A DNA stretch of 64,000 nucleotides, taken from positions 10,251,332 through 10,315,331 of the forward strand of contig NC_041818.1 of assembly GCF_900964775.1 (NCBI RefSeq), given 5' to 3'. Both the position numbers and the translations under genes were made by a program. Of this stretch, positions 1-14,591 are shown piece by piece. This stretch comes from Scleropages formosus (Eukaryota; Chordata; Actinopteri; Osteoglossiformes; Osteoglossidae). The notes below the pieces were generated by a model. That model was given only the letters and a program-made list of their open reading frames with translations, did no database searches and was not told where the DNA came from. Each line of letters starts with the position of its first letter. Position 1 is the first letter of the stretch.

Positions 1-2853
<2,853 letters not shown>

Positions 2854-3055
2854 TGTCAGACTGAGGAACTCCAAGGCCTTTGCCTGTAGTATGCGGACTC
2901 GTTGCCATCCCACCAGGAGAGCTGTGGGAGGCTCCAGTATTGACCCCTCAGTCACAAGATTTGAAATCTTTCCAGTTCCCTGTGATTCCACTGGGTTTGC
3001 TATGTGAAATTTACAGGAAGTTCCCATCACTTCATATAAAGCCAGATACAGCTAC

Positions 3056-3088
<33 letters not shown>

Positions 3089-3580
3089 GGTAGCCATCTA
3101 GCTGGCTTTCTCTTGTAATCTTCTTCCAGCATTGTCTTGTACCTGATTATGTGATGGATATCTTATGAGCGGCACTTTCAGTTAAACAAGTTTGAATAGC
3201 ATTTCAGGTTCAGGATTTTACACAGTGAACATTGAAATATGTAAAGGATCATTTGTATATAATACTTTTTATAAAAAAAAAAAACTTCTGTATGCCAGAT
3301 ATGAGGATGACCAGTCCTATTTTAAACAAGCTGCATTGAAATTTAAGAATGTACAGTGTGTCACTAGCAATTTTTTTGGGGGGGGACAGTAGAAGTGAAT
3401 ATTCACTGTTGTGTTTTCTAAAAGAAATTAGAAGTTTATTAAAACTGTTGGTCACTTGTAATTATTTCAGTCATGGAAAAAGTCTCCTGTGGGCTATCAA
3501 CTTCCCTAGAAGCTCACTTACATGCAGCAATATCACCATGGCATTTTCATGATTTAAAATAAAATACTATGAAAAGAATC
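2854..3580 (+). other. kat5 3' UTR with poly(A) signal
   Basis: Non-coding sequence follows the kat5 stop. An AATAAA hexamer at 3558-3563 is the first good poly(A) signal downstream and gives a 3' UTR of roughly 0.7 kb. A poly-T run lies at about 3059-3083. The interval to the rnaseh2c stop at 3948 is under 400 bases, so the two 3' ends may overlap. Confidence 0.6.
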
Positions 3581-3947
3581 AGCAATCCAAAGCTAAAAGA
3601 ACCAGGCTAGCTTTGACAAAAATCTGATTTATAGTTGTATGTTCTGAGAAACATTCCTGTGGCACTTGTTAGGTTTACTGATAGACTAATGAAAAGTGCT
3701 TCCAAATATTTGCCAAACCTGCCTTGATAAACACAGCTAAAAAGTTAATTTTGTACTTTTTCCAGTTAGAAGGCTGCTCACCTCATGTTAGGTCAGATCC
3801 ATGAAAAAGCTGCAGTACTGTACTGACATTTGGCAACTACTTTGGAACCCACCATGACCTGATGGCTAGATATTAGACACCATCCTAGGAATCATCACTA
3901 AACTGAAGAGCAAGCAGGATTTCAAAGTTGAAGAGACTGCATGATCC

Positions 3948-6207
3948 TCACTGTCCATCAACAGATCCATGAATCTAAAAAAAAAAAAAGCTTTACATCA
4001 GATTTTTGTTGCAATAACAAATGTCTAACTACAATTCCATGTACAGATTACATTTATGGGAACCCAATGGGGTAGGTGTTTAAACTGGCTTTATGGGGGA
4101 AGCTCAAAGTTGAAACCCACAACAAAGAAGCTGCTCAATGCTATAGTTTAAAACAGGGTAAGAGTTGCAACCTGTTCAATTTTTTTTTTTTTTTTTTAAG
4201 CGCTGGGCTCTTCATAATACGTAAGATTTTGGAGCAATGATAAAACTAAACATATCAATCTGCAAATGTCATACCTCAGATCATTCTTATACATTTATTT
4301 AGCAGATGCTTTTCTCCAAAGCAACTTCCAATGAATTCTGTGTAGTGTCATCAGCCCACATACCTTATTCACCAAGGTGACTAACACTGCTAGATACACT
4401 ACTTACACTGTCACTCATCCATACGTCAGTGGAACACACTCACACACTATGGGTGAACTCGAACAGCATGTCTTTGGACTGTGGGAGGAAACTCCACACG
4501 GACTGAGCGGAAATCGAACTCACGTCCTCTTGCACCACCCAGGTGCTTATATCTGAAGATTGTACGAACACATACTTTGGATTTCTCCTACGCACACTTC
4601 CCAGTGAAAGTCCACTAAATGACAACACGCATCTTCTGGATATTACAAACAACTAACCAAAATGTCTTGTATTCTCATGGATTTTGAAATAATTTATAAG
4701 TTTGTGGCCTGCTGGCTTTACTGAGGATACTGCTATAAATTAGCAGCTACAGCTATAGTGAACTGACTGTAAATTAAAATAACCAGGAAGATTCCAAAGC
4801 TCCAAGCTGTCAACAGTTTTAAGTAAAATACACTGGAAATTTAGAAACCAAAACATATGTATATATTTTCATTTTGCATAATTCTGGAAATCTTTTCAAA
4901 GAAAAATACAATTGATATCAAAACTGCCAGTTACTGATACACAACCATGTATCATAAAGATTCCAGAAGGTGTGAGTTTGTGCTTGTATCAATGAGGATA
5001 AAAGTATCCAAATAATGTAAATTTGTCTACTATAATGTTTAAAGGCTCAAATATTTTCATTAGTGAAGCACAAGTCACGGTGGCAATCTAACACACACTC
5101 ACCGCTTCTGCCAGCGCTGGCCACGTCATTGCCATGACAACACCATCATCGGAGTTAGGTTTGGTCTCAAGGTTCCAGTAGGTGAAACGGTGGAAAACAG
5201 AAGAGATCCTTACTGTCCTGTCCTGGAAACCCAGACACACATTATGCTCACAATTGTAATTTTATCAGTAAAGTAGCCAAACTCTTTGACAGTTGCAAAT
5301 AACAAAAGTCAGCTGCAGTTAAATGTGTACTGTTAAAAACTTCACAGCAAGTGTCTGTGAAGATTCTCAATTATCCAGGTCATGGTATCTAAAAAAACAA
5401 AGCTAAAAGAACAAATAACCACTTTCAAGAAGAAGCAGCCACTTGGATGAGTGGTGAAATGTTTTCAAGAAAATTCATGCAAGTCCAGTTGCCTTTGTTC
5501 ACAGCAAGTGTTGAAAGAAAAATGTTTTTACTATTGCCATTATCATATAAAAATTACTGTACAAATGGTTTGATTTTTAATATCCTGAGACCCAGCCATT
5601 ATTTTACTGTGTCCACTCTAGGGAATATCTGTTTAAAGAACAGATCTCAAACCATATTATAAAATACTGAGTCCTAAAGTCCCCTATACAGTACTTTTAA
5701 ATGACACCATCTGCAAGGATATCTTCCTAGAAATGCTACAAATACATCCAAAAACATTTTTTGTTGGGTCTCGGCAGGATACATCTGGTCAATGTATTTT
5801 TTCCCCCCCACTGTGTATGTTATTTCTACCTCTTGGTCAGAAGCAGCTTTATTGTCCTCTTTCAAAACAAGACCAGTGTAGCCCTGTGGACAGTTGATCT
5901 CGGCACCTTTCAACCCACGGCCCCTGAATGACACTGACATTTCTGATGGGGATGAAAACAGGAAAGTAACAGTCTTTACTCATGATCAGTATTATTTTAA
6001 CAAGTGACAGAGTATGGTGCCACCCTACACAGTCAGAGAAACATAGCCAATACCATTTTTATGGTCCTTCACTGTAGGCGTGAAGTAGCGCGAGACCTCA
6101 GCTGGCCCATCATGTTCGATCTCACATGGTAAGAGATGAATCTGCGGTTTGTCTGCCTGGCCAAGGGATCCAAGCTGTACTGTGATCACACTGGCGTTGG
6201 AGCACAT
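3948..6207 (-). CDS. rnaseh2c: Ribonuclease H2 subunit C
   Basis: Four coding exons on the minus strand: 6207-6054, 5942-5830, 5222-5103 and 3974-3948. They join in frame with GT-AG borders to give 137 residues. RNASEH2C is the non-catalytic C subunit that, with B, forms the scaffold for RNase H2A, which removes RNA from RNA:DNA hybrids and single ribonucleotides from DNA in the nucleus. Diagnostic stretches are [20 protein letters not shown], the [14 protein letters not shown] strand and the C-terminal block [11 protein letters not shown] with MTWPALAEA. The last exon is only 27 coding bases and ends IHGSVDGQ, matching the IHAQVPED end of the human protein. The start chosen is the first Met of the first conserved exon. 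A splice-like CAG sits just before it, so a short upstream coding exon is possible. Length is slightly below human (164). Confidence 0.93.
4289..4548 (-). repeat. tRNA-derived SINE (type A), antisense, in rnaseh2c intron 3
   Basis: The sequence begins with the shared tail motif TTTAGCAGATGCTTTTCTCC and runs, inverted, through the GTAGTGTATCTAGCAG-type body to a tRNA-like head with a degenerate B box. It matches, with divergence, the copies at 53896-54257 and 58469-58775, and is an older, partly deleted copy of that family. No target-site duplication is clear. Confidence 0.75.
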
Positions 6208-6678
6208 CCTGAGCAAAATAAAACCGAATGCTAAACAAAAACGCAACAATCGTTCTGGGAGTAGAAAAAAGAGCAATTTCACTCTTGCTATCATCAACCA
6301 TAAACTTCTGCTCATACAGTCAAATAATTAGACAATGTAAATCGCAACATCAAAATAGGAAAACCGCAGAGCAGTAAATTGTACATTTCATTAATATTGC
6401 CACAAAAATGTCCTAGAGAGTAACACGGCTTAGCAGTGGGTGGCACACACGATTTACGAAACCATGTGCAGTGTCATATTTCGCAGCATTTCTCTTTCGA
6501 AAGCTAAAAACAGTAAAGAACCAGAATTTCGTCTCAGGAAATTTAAACAAAAACCCCACACACACGAGAATACGTTACGAAAGAAAAGACTGTAAACCTT
6601 CGCTTCAGACCAGGCTCTACTTTTCAGTGTCGACGCAGAATTTAAGCGTTGGCGCCAGAGCACGTGATTATAAAGGGC

Positions 6679-6696
6679 TTCTGGGAAACGTAGTTT
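6679..6696 (-). promoter_or_regulatory. ZNF143/SBS-like motif in the rnaseh2c promoter
   Basis: Read on the minus strand this is AAACTACGTTTCCCAGAA, very close to the ZNF143/THAP11 consensus (ACTACAATTCCCAGAATGC). That motif is typical of housekeeping promoters just upstream of the start site. It lies about 470 bases upstream of the rnaseh2c start codon, next to a CACGTG E-box at 6661-6666. Promoter use is inferred from motif and position only. Confidence 0.5.
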
Positions 6697-6699
6697 AAG

Positions 6700-9600
6700 A
6701 AACGTATTGTAATCCGTTCCCGCTTTGCAGTGAGTGGACTGTATGCAGTCCGACCACAAGGGGCCGGTGTTGACGATTATTTTACACATTCCGCAAACTA
6801 AGGTGTGTAGACATTTCTAGGCGACATAAGTGATCTTGCTGAAATGCACATTATGATGAAAAGTCAGTGAGAACCATACAATAAAATAACCGAATTCGTA
6901 GATATTATAACTTTTTAAACAAACAATATCGAAAAAGTACACATATCCCGTCAAGAGTAGCCTAAGTCGCTGGTAGTTTACGATATTTTTCAGAGGAAAT
7001 TCCGAATTCACCGAGCGGTTGACCGTATTTTCTCCTGTTTCCCCCAACTCCTTCATGTTTATCCTACGATTCGCGCGCGGCCAGAAGAACACTGAACTGT
7101 TCTTTATAATCGATTGCTGGAAGGAACACATTTGGATTTGCACCTCTTCACTGGTCCGATAAATTTAAGGGCCTCTCAATGTGGCAATGCGAGTTAACAA
7201 GAAACTAATTTGCACCTCGTTCCTATCTCCTCTTTAAAAGCCGCGAGCCAGCTGGTCCCACGTACAGAGCGCGCACATCTGGACCGGAGAGCTCGCTTGT
7301 AAAGTACTTCCTGTCCTCTCGTGAGCCGTCGCGAGCCGCGCATTCAGGACAGAGCGCAGGAAGTGGAGCGTGCAGGTGTCCGCAATGCTGTGCGTTTTTG
7401 AGGATACCTGCTATTATTATTATTATTATTATTATTTACACCATTACACGCGACGTGTTTAGTTTGGCGACTGGATGTAATCTTGTAAAATTCTAATGAG
7501 GATTTTATTTATTTTTAAAATTATTCCCCCTAAACGGAGGAAGTTTAAAAAAGTTCATTCAGATCCACGATCATCCGTCTGGGGCAGTTTATCGTCACTT
7601 GTGTATATTTAACTAATGTTTGGTAAATGGTAATTAATCCAAGAGTGCAATTTTGTTTTGTTACAGCAGCATTCAATATACAACATATGTACACATAGAC
7701 AGACATTGAAGACACTGGGAGCAACAAAAATATGAATAATTTATTAGATAGATTAGTAATTTGCCTAAATGTGTATCAGTACATTAGGGCAATTACATCT
7801 TGATATACCGGCTCTTACACAGAAACCTTCAGCACTTTTCTTTCAGAACATCAAGTTTAGATACTATATACTTTAAATAGCTCATTATAAAGTGAATTAT
7901 TACTGCAGTTATTATTACTGTGCATTGCTCTCCCTCACATGCTTGTATGGATTTGCAGTGAGAGGCAGAAACACACACGTGCACAGAATCCAATGAAGCT
8001 AAGGACCCCTCCTAGAAAAAAGAAGTCTTTACATGAGTTGAGAGAAAATTCCAATTCATTTCACTGAAACTTGATTAGCTTGACGTAGAAGTACGTTGTA
8101 GAAAGCAGTATCACAGTAGTGTTTTTATTTTTGGCTTTTATTGACTTAGTGCTATTTTCAAGCAGGCCTGTCCATCCATGGACCCCAAGGCGTTAATGGA
8201 AGACAGGTTAACAGCCCCTGCTCCAAAAGTTATTCTATAATTACCATAACAGCTCTATGGTACTCATTCCATGAGACCACCTCTCTCTATATCTTACACC
8301 GAAAACTGATTTCCTATTAGCATACGTGGAGAACTCGTTGCCCTTTAGCTCAGGCTCAGAGCTCATTTCTCACTAGCGTACGCTGAGAATTTATCTCTGC
8401 TTAGCCCACACCGAGAAGGCGTCTCTCCATAGCCTACTCTCAGGACTCACTTTCTAGGAGAGCAAAGTTGCCCCTCTGTGGTTGCCCATGCCAACCCTTT
8501 GTTGCTGTCAGTCAGAATACAGGAACCCGCACAATAACATTTGACCCCTGCCTTCTGCAAAAAACAGTGGGTGCTTTTCAGCCCCTGAGCCAGGCGGTGT
8601 GGGTATGGGTGGTGGGTGCAAAGAAAAGGGGGTGCTCCATACAGGCAGTAAAGCAAATGTTTACTTTCTGCCAATAAAAGTGAAATTCTACACCGTGATC
8701 TGCTGGGCAGCTGTCTTCTACAATGGAGGGGAATGAGAGAATGGGGTGGGATGGAGAGGGGAGGAAAGAGAGAAAGGGATTTTCGCTGTGTGAGCCAGCA
8801 CACAGCACAACAGTTAATTATGCAAGAGATAAAAGGAACGCACAGCCATTTTGCATTAGAATTTTCATTATCGCATTTGTCCGTGAGTTTTCTGTTGTGT
8901 TCCGGGAATATGTAGGCAGCTCCCTTTTTGCCCTGCAACCTCATTTTCTAACAAGAATCCATTAATATTTTTCAACTTTTATGTAGATTAAAGTGTTCAG
9001 TAAGTCCATATTTTTGTGAACTTGAATAAATTAGCCGTTTTGACTTTGGCGAAGCCATTGCTGCCTTTGGAGATGACACGGCATGTCAGATTTTTCAGAA
9101 TAAAATAACAATGGTTTTGTTTTTAGTATTTCTGGACTCAAACCGGATGATTCTATGCATGTACGAAAAAAATAGGCAGTATTGTTTCAAAGTGTCAGAA
9201 TAGTAGAAAAGGTATTCATTTAGTTTTAGAAAAAATATATGCGAGCAGTCAGCCGAAAATACAGAGGTTTTGTCAATAAAACACGTCAGAGAGTCTCAGA
9301 AAAGAGGAACAATGCCACTGCAGCCATGTCTTCGAGGCCATGGGGGTGACTAGACGTCCCAGCTTCGCAACCCCTCCAGACCCCTGAAGTATCGACTCAC
9401 GGGGCCGAACCCCTGGGTTTCGACTTGTCACTGTCAAGTCTTAATAATCGACAGTCACAAGGTGTCAGTTTATGTAAACGATCAGTGAGACAGATCTCTC
9501 ATTTTCCTGTAGAATAACTGAATTTCAGATATTATAGACTATCTGCTGTCAGCTGCTAAAAGAAGCTGCTTATTTAGGAAGGGGAAAATGTGAAGGCTGA

Positions 9601-10000
9601 GAGTTGACCATTTGAAAGGAGAAGAACTAATATGTACCTATATGTATATAAGTTTTGTATACATATAAACTTATATATATGTGTAGGTGCAATATGTGTG
9701 AAATGGGAGAAGGGGGCTGGGCTCAGCCAGAAAGGGGTGGAGGATGAGACAAGGGCAAGGAGGTGCTGATGCTGAGGACCTTAAAAAGGACTTTAAAAAG
9801 AACCTATAGAATGGGTTCGGACCCCTGACATTCAGGCCAAAACGTGAGGAAAATCTCAGCGTTTCACTCCTTTTCCAATCCGTTCTTAGCGCAAAAAAAC
9901 ATCCACCCTTTCGCACGCGTGTGCCTTAGCGGGGTTCCTGTGTCGCTCGGGCGATTTGGGCGCGACGCGGATCTCAAGTGTTCAATATTTGCGGGCGGAG
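6700..10000. other. intergenic region between rnaseh2c and foxa
   Basis: No coding exon is supported in this 3.3 kb. It contains a GC-rich patch with CpGs at about 7230-7385, an (ATT)n microsatellite at about 7411-7436, a 28-bp tandem repeat (listed separately), an AT-rich imperfect inverted repeat at about 9634-9692, and the foxa 5' flank. Open frames at 8447-8944 match nothing recognisable. Confidence 0.6.
8290..8450. repeat. diverged tandem repeat with exact 28-bp period
   Basis: TAG trinucleotides recur at 8318, 8346, 8374, 8402 and 8430, exactly 28 bases apart, with a TAT in register at 8290. Each unit has a pyrimidine-rich TCTC-type part, then TAGC, then a G/C-rich part ending in GAGAA or CAGAG. 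The units differ at many positions yet contain no net insertion or deletion. No repeat family was recognised. Confidence 0.7.
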
Positions 10001-13000
10001 ATGATGAGCGCCGTGAAGCTGGAGGGCGGCGACGACTGGACCGCGTTTTACCACGATGAGGTAAGCCGGGCACCTCAAGGCCCCTCCAGGATGTAGCAAG
10101 TACAGGTTCATTTGGGTTCGTTACACTTCCGTTTTTTTATTCATTATTTTAAATTTTAAATTTTTAATTATTTTTAATTTTTAATTTTCACATTGCGCTC
10201 TCGTTATAATGCGTGGGCGAATATTTTTTCCCAGCAAAACTGTTCAGGATGTCCTGCAGCTGAGAATACACTGCAAATCTTGTCAAAGTTCACTTGGGTC
10301 GTTCTGATCAAATATAACATGTTTAGAACACGTTACACACTTTTCTAAGAAATTGACTGGAAACACGTACTGCTCACGCCGATGTTGGGAAATGCAAATA
10401 CAAAAAAAAGAAAAGCACATTTTTACAAAGTGTTTTGTGGCCTACGGAAGTAAAAAAAGAATAACTGTAAGTATATGTTAAAAGCTAAATAAAAAGTTAA
10501 AGCTATAAAACGTCAGAAACCAATAATAAATAAAGCAGCAAACATCTGGAGTTAATAAAAATATTTGCGACTCTGCTGCCGCATTTTTATGACACCTTCA
10601 GGTAAAAGTCGCGATAGTCCTTCAATCCTGAAGAATCTGTTTTATTATTAAAAATAATGTTTGGCTTGTATTGTATATTAAATGAATGATATCATTCCGC
10701 TATTTTACCTACAGGTATCCGTTATGGAACCAAACGAAAACACGCATTTTAGTCAAATTAATTACCATGCTGATGCTTCGCGAAGAGGAAAACATAAAAA
10801 TCGGTTCATTCTGAACTTGGAAAATGACCGAAATCCCATGATCATGTGTTCAGTCGTTATGTTTTCTTTTTAAATAATAGCTTATTATTATGTGAGAAAT
10901 TATTCCAGTGGTTTGCAGTTTTTTACAAGAGAGAGCAGGGAAGAATAAAAAGGAGGGAAGAAAACAGAAAATCACATTTATGTAATGACATAAGTGACAT
11001 AACTAAAATACTTCCTTACCCTTTTTTTTTACTCATAATGTTGATAACACTGTCGTCACAACTGCAACTTTTGTTGTTACCCTGCTGCCTGCGCGTTGAA
11101 GGGCGATCCTTGCGTCTGCTTATGGAATTATTTAATTTACAGATAAATAATTATCATCATCTTCATCATCTTCATCAGCAGCAGCATTTTAACTCTAGTT
11201 ACTGAAATTACATTTACATTTATTCATTTAGCAGATGCTTTTCTCCAGAGCGACGTACATGATCTCAGAGAAATACAATTTGTACATTGAGAGAGAGAAA
11301 CATAGTTGCAGACGTGTGATTCTTAAGTAAAGTTTACTGATGTACTTCATGTTTCTGATTCCTGGTTACTTCTGTTTCTATACACTGCACTCCATTTATT
11401 TTCCTGCAGACTTTTTTAATATAATACACATGTTCAGAATTGAAAGCTTGTGGCATTATGCATTTTTCCCGCCTTCCGTGTTCATAATAAAAATATAAAG
11501 GGGAAAATGAAAATTCAGGATCGTTAATAAGCCGATTATGTTTCTTTCCTTCATTACTCTGTTTCTCATTAGCTTTGTTCGTAATCAATTACCATCGTTC
11601 AGAAAAATACATTTTTAATTGTTTTAAGTATTAATTTAAGCAGAGTTAGTACACTTTAAATTGTGTTGAGGATGTTTATAAGGACGAGGTTGGAGAAAAG
11701 CCGCGAAAATGCTTAGTTTTAAACAAATCCGAACATTGAGTGAAGTATATATATATATCCTTTGCTTTTTAAAATGTTTGTATTTTAATGCTTCTTCGGA
11801 AAGCTGTAAATTCTTACTAATGAAGGAGATTTGATATTTTAGGTCATCATTTAAACTTCACTAACAGCTTACAAGCGGTTATTGATACTGAAATGGATCG
11901 ATGAATATCCGACTTCTGACGTCATGATTCGGTGAGAGAAAACGGGACTGGAAAATGACGGCGCCGGTTCCAAAAAGAGTCACGACTAATTTATCCACTC
12001 AGACAACAGTCATTTCCCCTTACATGATTAGAGAAGATCAAAGTATCACACCGGGCGGCAGCCTTATGGAAAAATAAACTTATACTCAATACATTTATTT
12101 TTCCTCGTACGGATCATTAAAATAATATATCATGCCATGGGTTATGGATAGTATGATAAGCACAATGCTAATGAAATATGACATATAAAATACTAAAATG
12201 ACATAAGTGAAGTGGTCGAACAAGGCAGTGATTTTTAGCAGCCTTGCGCTGGACAGTCTTGTTTCGGACACAGGTGTTGGAAGTTCTGGTGTTGGCCGAG
12301 CGCTGGACAGTCGTGTGGGACACTCGCAGTGTGTGTGTGTGAGTGTGTGTGTGTGTGTGTGTGTGGTCTCCGTGCTTTTAATCGATTGACTCCTGGAATA
12401 ACTTTTCCCTTCCGACACTTGGGGGTAGCTTTTACATATGATTCACAAATGACCAACACGGGTCCATAATCACGGGGGCGTTTCTGGCTGGAGAAAAGGG
12501 TACCGGGGGGGCGGCCTGGGGGGGGGGCACAATGACAAGAAGAGAGCAGGGCGATCGCGTCCTCCTGCCTCCCTTGACTGTCGCCCCTCTTTCATGATAC
12601 AGAGAAAAGGCGGCCGGCGAGTGACTTAAAAGCGCGGACTAACAAGGGCGAGAAGAATGGAGGTAGCGGGCGGACACAATGCTGGCGGTGTAGAAGCGCG
12701 GCCAGGCTGGGTGGGTGGCCCGAATATATTTACATGGCCCTACCGGCACAGACACGGCGACGAGTTAATGAAATTAGGGGAAAGCCGCTTAGGAGGTGTG
12801 GCTGTAGGGAATAAACCACGTACATTGGTTACAAGGAAAAATCTCATTTTTGCCAGTGTCTGTCTGTCTATCTATCTATCTATCGGGGTGTGGTGGTGCA
12901 GTGGGTTGGACCGGGTCCTGCTCTCTGGTGGGTCTGGGGTTCCAGTCCCGCTTGGGGTCCCTTGCGATGGACTGGCGTCCTGTCCTGGGTGTGTCCCCTC

Positions 13001-14591
13001 CAGCCTTATGCCCTGTGTTGCCAGGTTAGGCTCTGGCTCCTTGTGACCCCTGTATGGGACAAGCAGTTCAGACAATGTGTGTGTGTCTGTCCATCCACAA
13101 AATGACTTAACCTGCAAAAATTGCTTTTTGTTTTGCAGAATAATGGTAAAATGTAGTTATAAACAGGTGCCTAACAGGGTGGTGAAGGCGTGGGTCTGCT
13201 ATTACTGTTTCTGAGCATGTGGTGTCAGGTTTATGTGGGATCAAAAAGGTACCAGAGCTCACTGTCGTTTAAATCTGCAGGACCAGATGGATGTGTCGAT
13301 AGAAAATGGTCTGTGTTCTATGTATTGGAGCCGTTGTGAGGCTGTTTTGACACATATTCCAGTAGTCGGGTAAACTAAAGCACGGGTCCTTCGTTCCGTG
13401 CATAAACATGCCAGCAAACCTGCCGTGGTACGAAATGAGGTATTCTTTTATTGGTTTAGCTGTAGAAGCATGTAAAGCTGTTGCTGTGTCCCGCAGGTGT
13501 ATCCCAGGGCCAACGGCATGGCCCCCACCCTCAGCGGGTTCCCCCCCTCCAGCGTGCCTTACATGGGCTCTAGTCACCCAGCAACAGGCATTGGTGGAGG
13601 GGGCGCAGGGGGCTTGGGAGCTCCTGTGAATCAGTTCGGAGGCTTGTCAGCCCACGCCTACGGTGGGGACGGCGAAAGGGGTGCTTTTGCTTTCGAAATT
13701 GCCGGCGGCGAGCCCAGGGTGGGGTTCCGGAGGAGCTTCAGTCACGCCAAGCCGCCCTACTCGTACATCTCGCTCATCTGCATGGCCATCCAGCAGTCCC
13801 CGGCTAAGAAGCTGACTCTCAGCGAGATCTACCAGTGGATCCGCCAGCTCTTCCCCTACTACCGGCAGAACCAGCAGCGATGGCAGAACTCCATCCGCCA
13901 CTCGCTGTCCTTCAATGACTGCTTTGTGCGCGTGCCCCGCTCCCCGGACTCTCCTGGCAAGGGCTCCTACTGGGCCCTGCACCCAGACTCGGGCAACATG
14001 TTCGAGAACGGATGCTACATGCGTCGGCAGAAGCGGTTCCGCTGCCCGCGGAGCACCGAACGCAAGGCAGCCCGGGACGAGAGAAGCGCCGAGGGCGCTG
14101 ACGCTCCTACTAACCTCGCCTCCTCCGTGTCTTCTAGCGGCGGTTCACCCCAAGGCCAACCACCTGCCGTCATCTCGAGCCCCCGGTCACCCAAATCTCC
14201 TTCCTCTCCGCTCCAGTTTCCCGCGCAGCAGCAGACTGTTTCTCCATCCTCGTCTCTGCTTCCTCCCTCCAGCCAGCAGCCCCTCTGCCTTTCTCCCGCT
14301 AGCCTTTCTCAGCCCCCCCTCTCCTCACTCCCACCCCAGTCCCTGGCCCTGGACCCCTGCGCACGTGGTGAACCCCTCAGCCAGCACCCTTTCTCCATCT
14401 CCCAGCTCATGAGTGAGGAGAGAGGGGACATGCAGTCCTATGACTCCTCGCTGGGCTTTTCCGGATACTACAGCCCAGCCTCCTCCCATCACCACAACCC
14501 CTACTCCACCACCTGGGAAGGAGCACCCTTCGCTGGGGACTCCATGTACTACTCCAGCATGTACTCTGTGCCCATACTGAGCTCCTCCTGA
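10001..14591 (+). CDS. foxa: Forkhead transcription factor, FOXA family (FOXA4-like)
   Basis: Two exons, 10001-10060 and 13497-14591, join in phase 0 to encode 384 residues. Exon 1 encodes [20 protein letters not shown], the counterpart of the FOXA start MLGAVKMEGHE..DW..YY, and the exon break is where FOXA1 and FOXA2 break. The forkhead DNA-binding domain spans about residues 103-200, from [20 protein letters not shown] to [11 protein letters not shown], with the recognition helix [13 protein letters not shown] intact. C-terminal FOXA blocks are present: [10 protein letters not shown], and an end like [14 protein letters not shown]. The middle is Ser/Pro-rich. FOXA proteins are nuclear pioneer factors for endoderm and axial mesoderm. 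Several usually fixed forkhead positions differ (ISLIC for ISLIT, PAKK for PNKM, WIRQ for WIMD), so this is not foxa1, foxa2 or foxa3 but the divergent foxa/FOXA4 type. That assignment is an inference. Confidence 0.93.
11208..11335 (+). repeat. SINE-related repeat (type E)
   Basis: ACATTTACATTTATTCATTT is followed by the AGCAGATGCTTTTCTCC motif, then CTCAGAGAAATACAATTTGT and GTGATTCTTAAGTAAAGTT. The same order is found at 30178-30330, so this is a dispersed family. It shares the conserved tail motif with the other SINEs here but has no tRNA-like head. Confidence 0.7.
11880..11925. promoter_or_regulatory. candidate foxa intronic motif cluster (CRE, Onecut-like)
   Basis: A palindromic CRE, TGACGTCA, lies at 11917-11924. 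Upstream within 45 bases are TTATTGATA and GGATCGATGAATAT, which resemble Onecut/HNF6 sites. This is a motif reading only; enhancer activity is not shown. Confidence 0.3.
12331..12364. repeat. GT microsatellite
   Basis: An almost pure (GT)n run with one GA interruption, in foxa intron 1. Unlike other GT arrays in the window it has no SINE-B body beside it. Confidence 0.9.
12885..13087 (+). repeat. tRNA-derived SINE (type B)
   Basis: The head has a tRNA A-box-like GGTGGTGCAGTGGGTTGG and a B-box-like region (GGGTTCCAGTCCCG, one change from GGTTCGAGTCCCG). The body follows with TGCGATGGACTGGCGTCC and CCTGTGTTGCCAGGTTAGGC, ending in a TG-rich tail. It sits in a (CTAT)n tract that may be its target. 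One of 11 copies in the window. Confidence 0.9.

Larger units (their letters stand above)
10061..13496 (+). other. foxa intron 1
   Basis: A 3.4-kb intron with a GTAAGC donor and a TGTGTCCCGCAG acceptor. It contains an AT-rich tract at 10140-10190, SINE copies (11208-11335 and 12885-13087), a GT microsatellite at about 12331-12364, a CRE/Onecut-like motif cluster near 11880-11925, and a CpG-rich segment at about 12470-12770. That segment holds a forkhead-like ATATTTACAT site at 12724-12733. No further exon is needed to complete the protein. Confidence 0.7.

Noticed and set aside
8447-8944. Minus-strand frame of 165 codons upstream of foxa
   Set aside because: No family resemblance, and both strands have overlapping open frames in low-complexity sequence.
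13915-14412. Alternative-frame 165-codon frame inside foxa
   Set aside because: Overlaps the forkhead exon in another frame and is Pro/Ser low-complexity.
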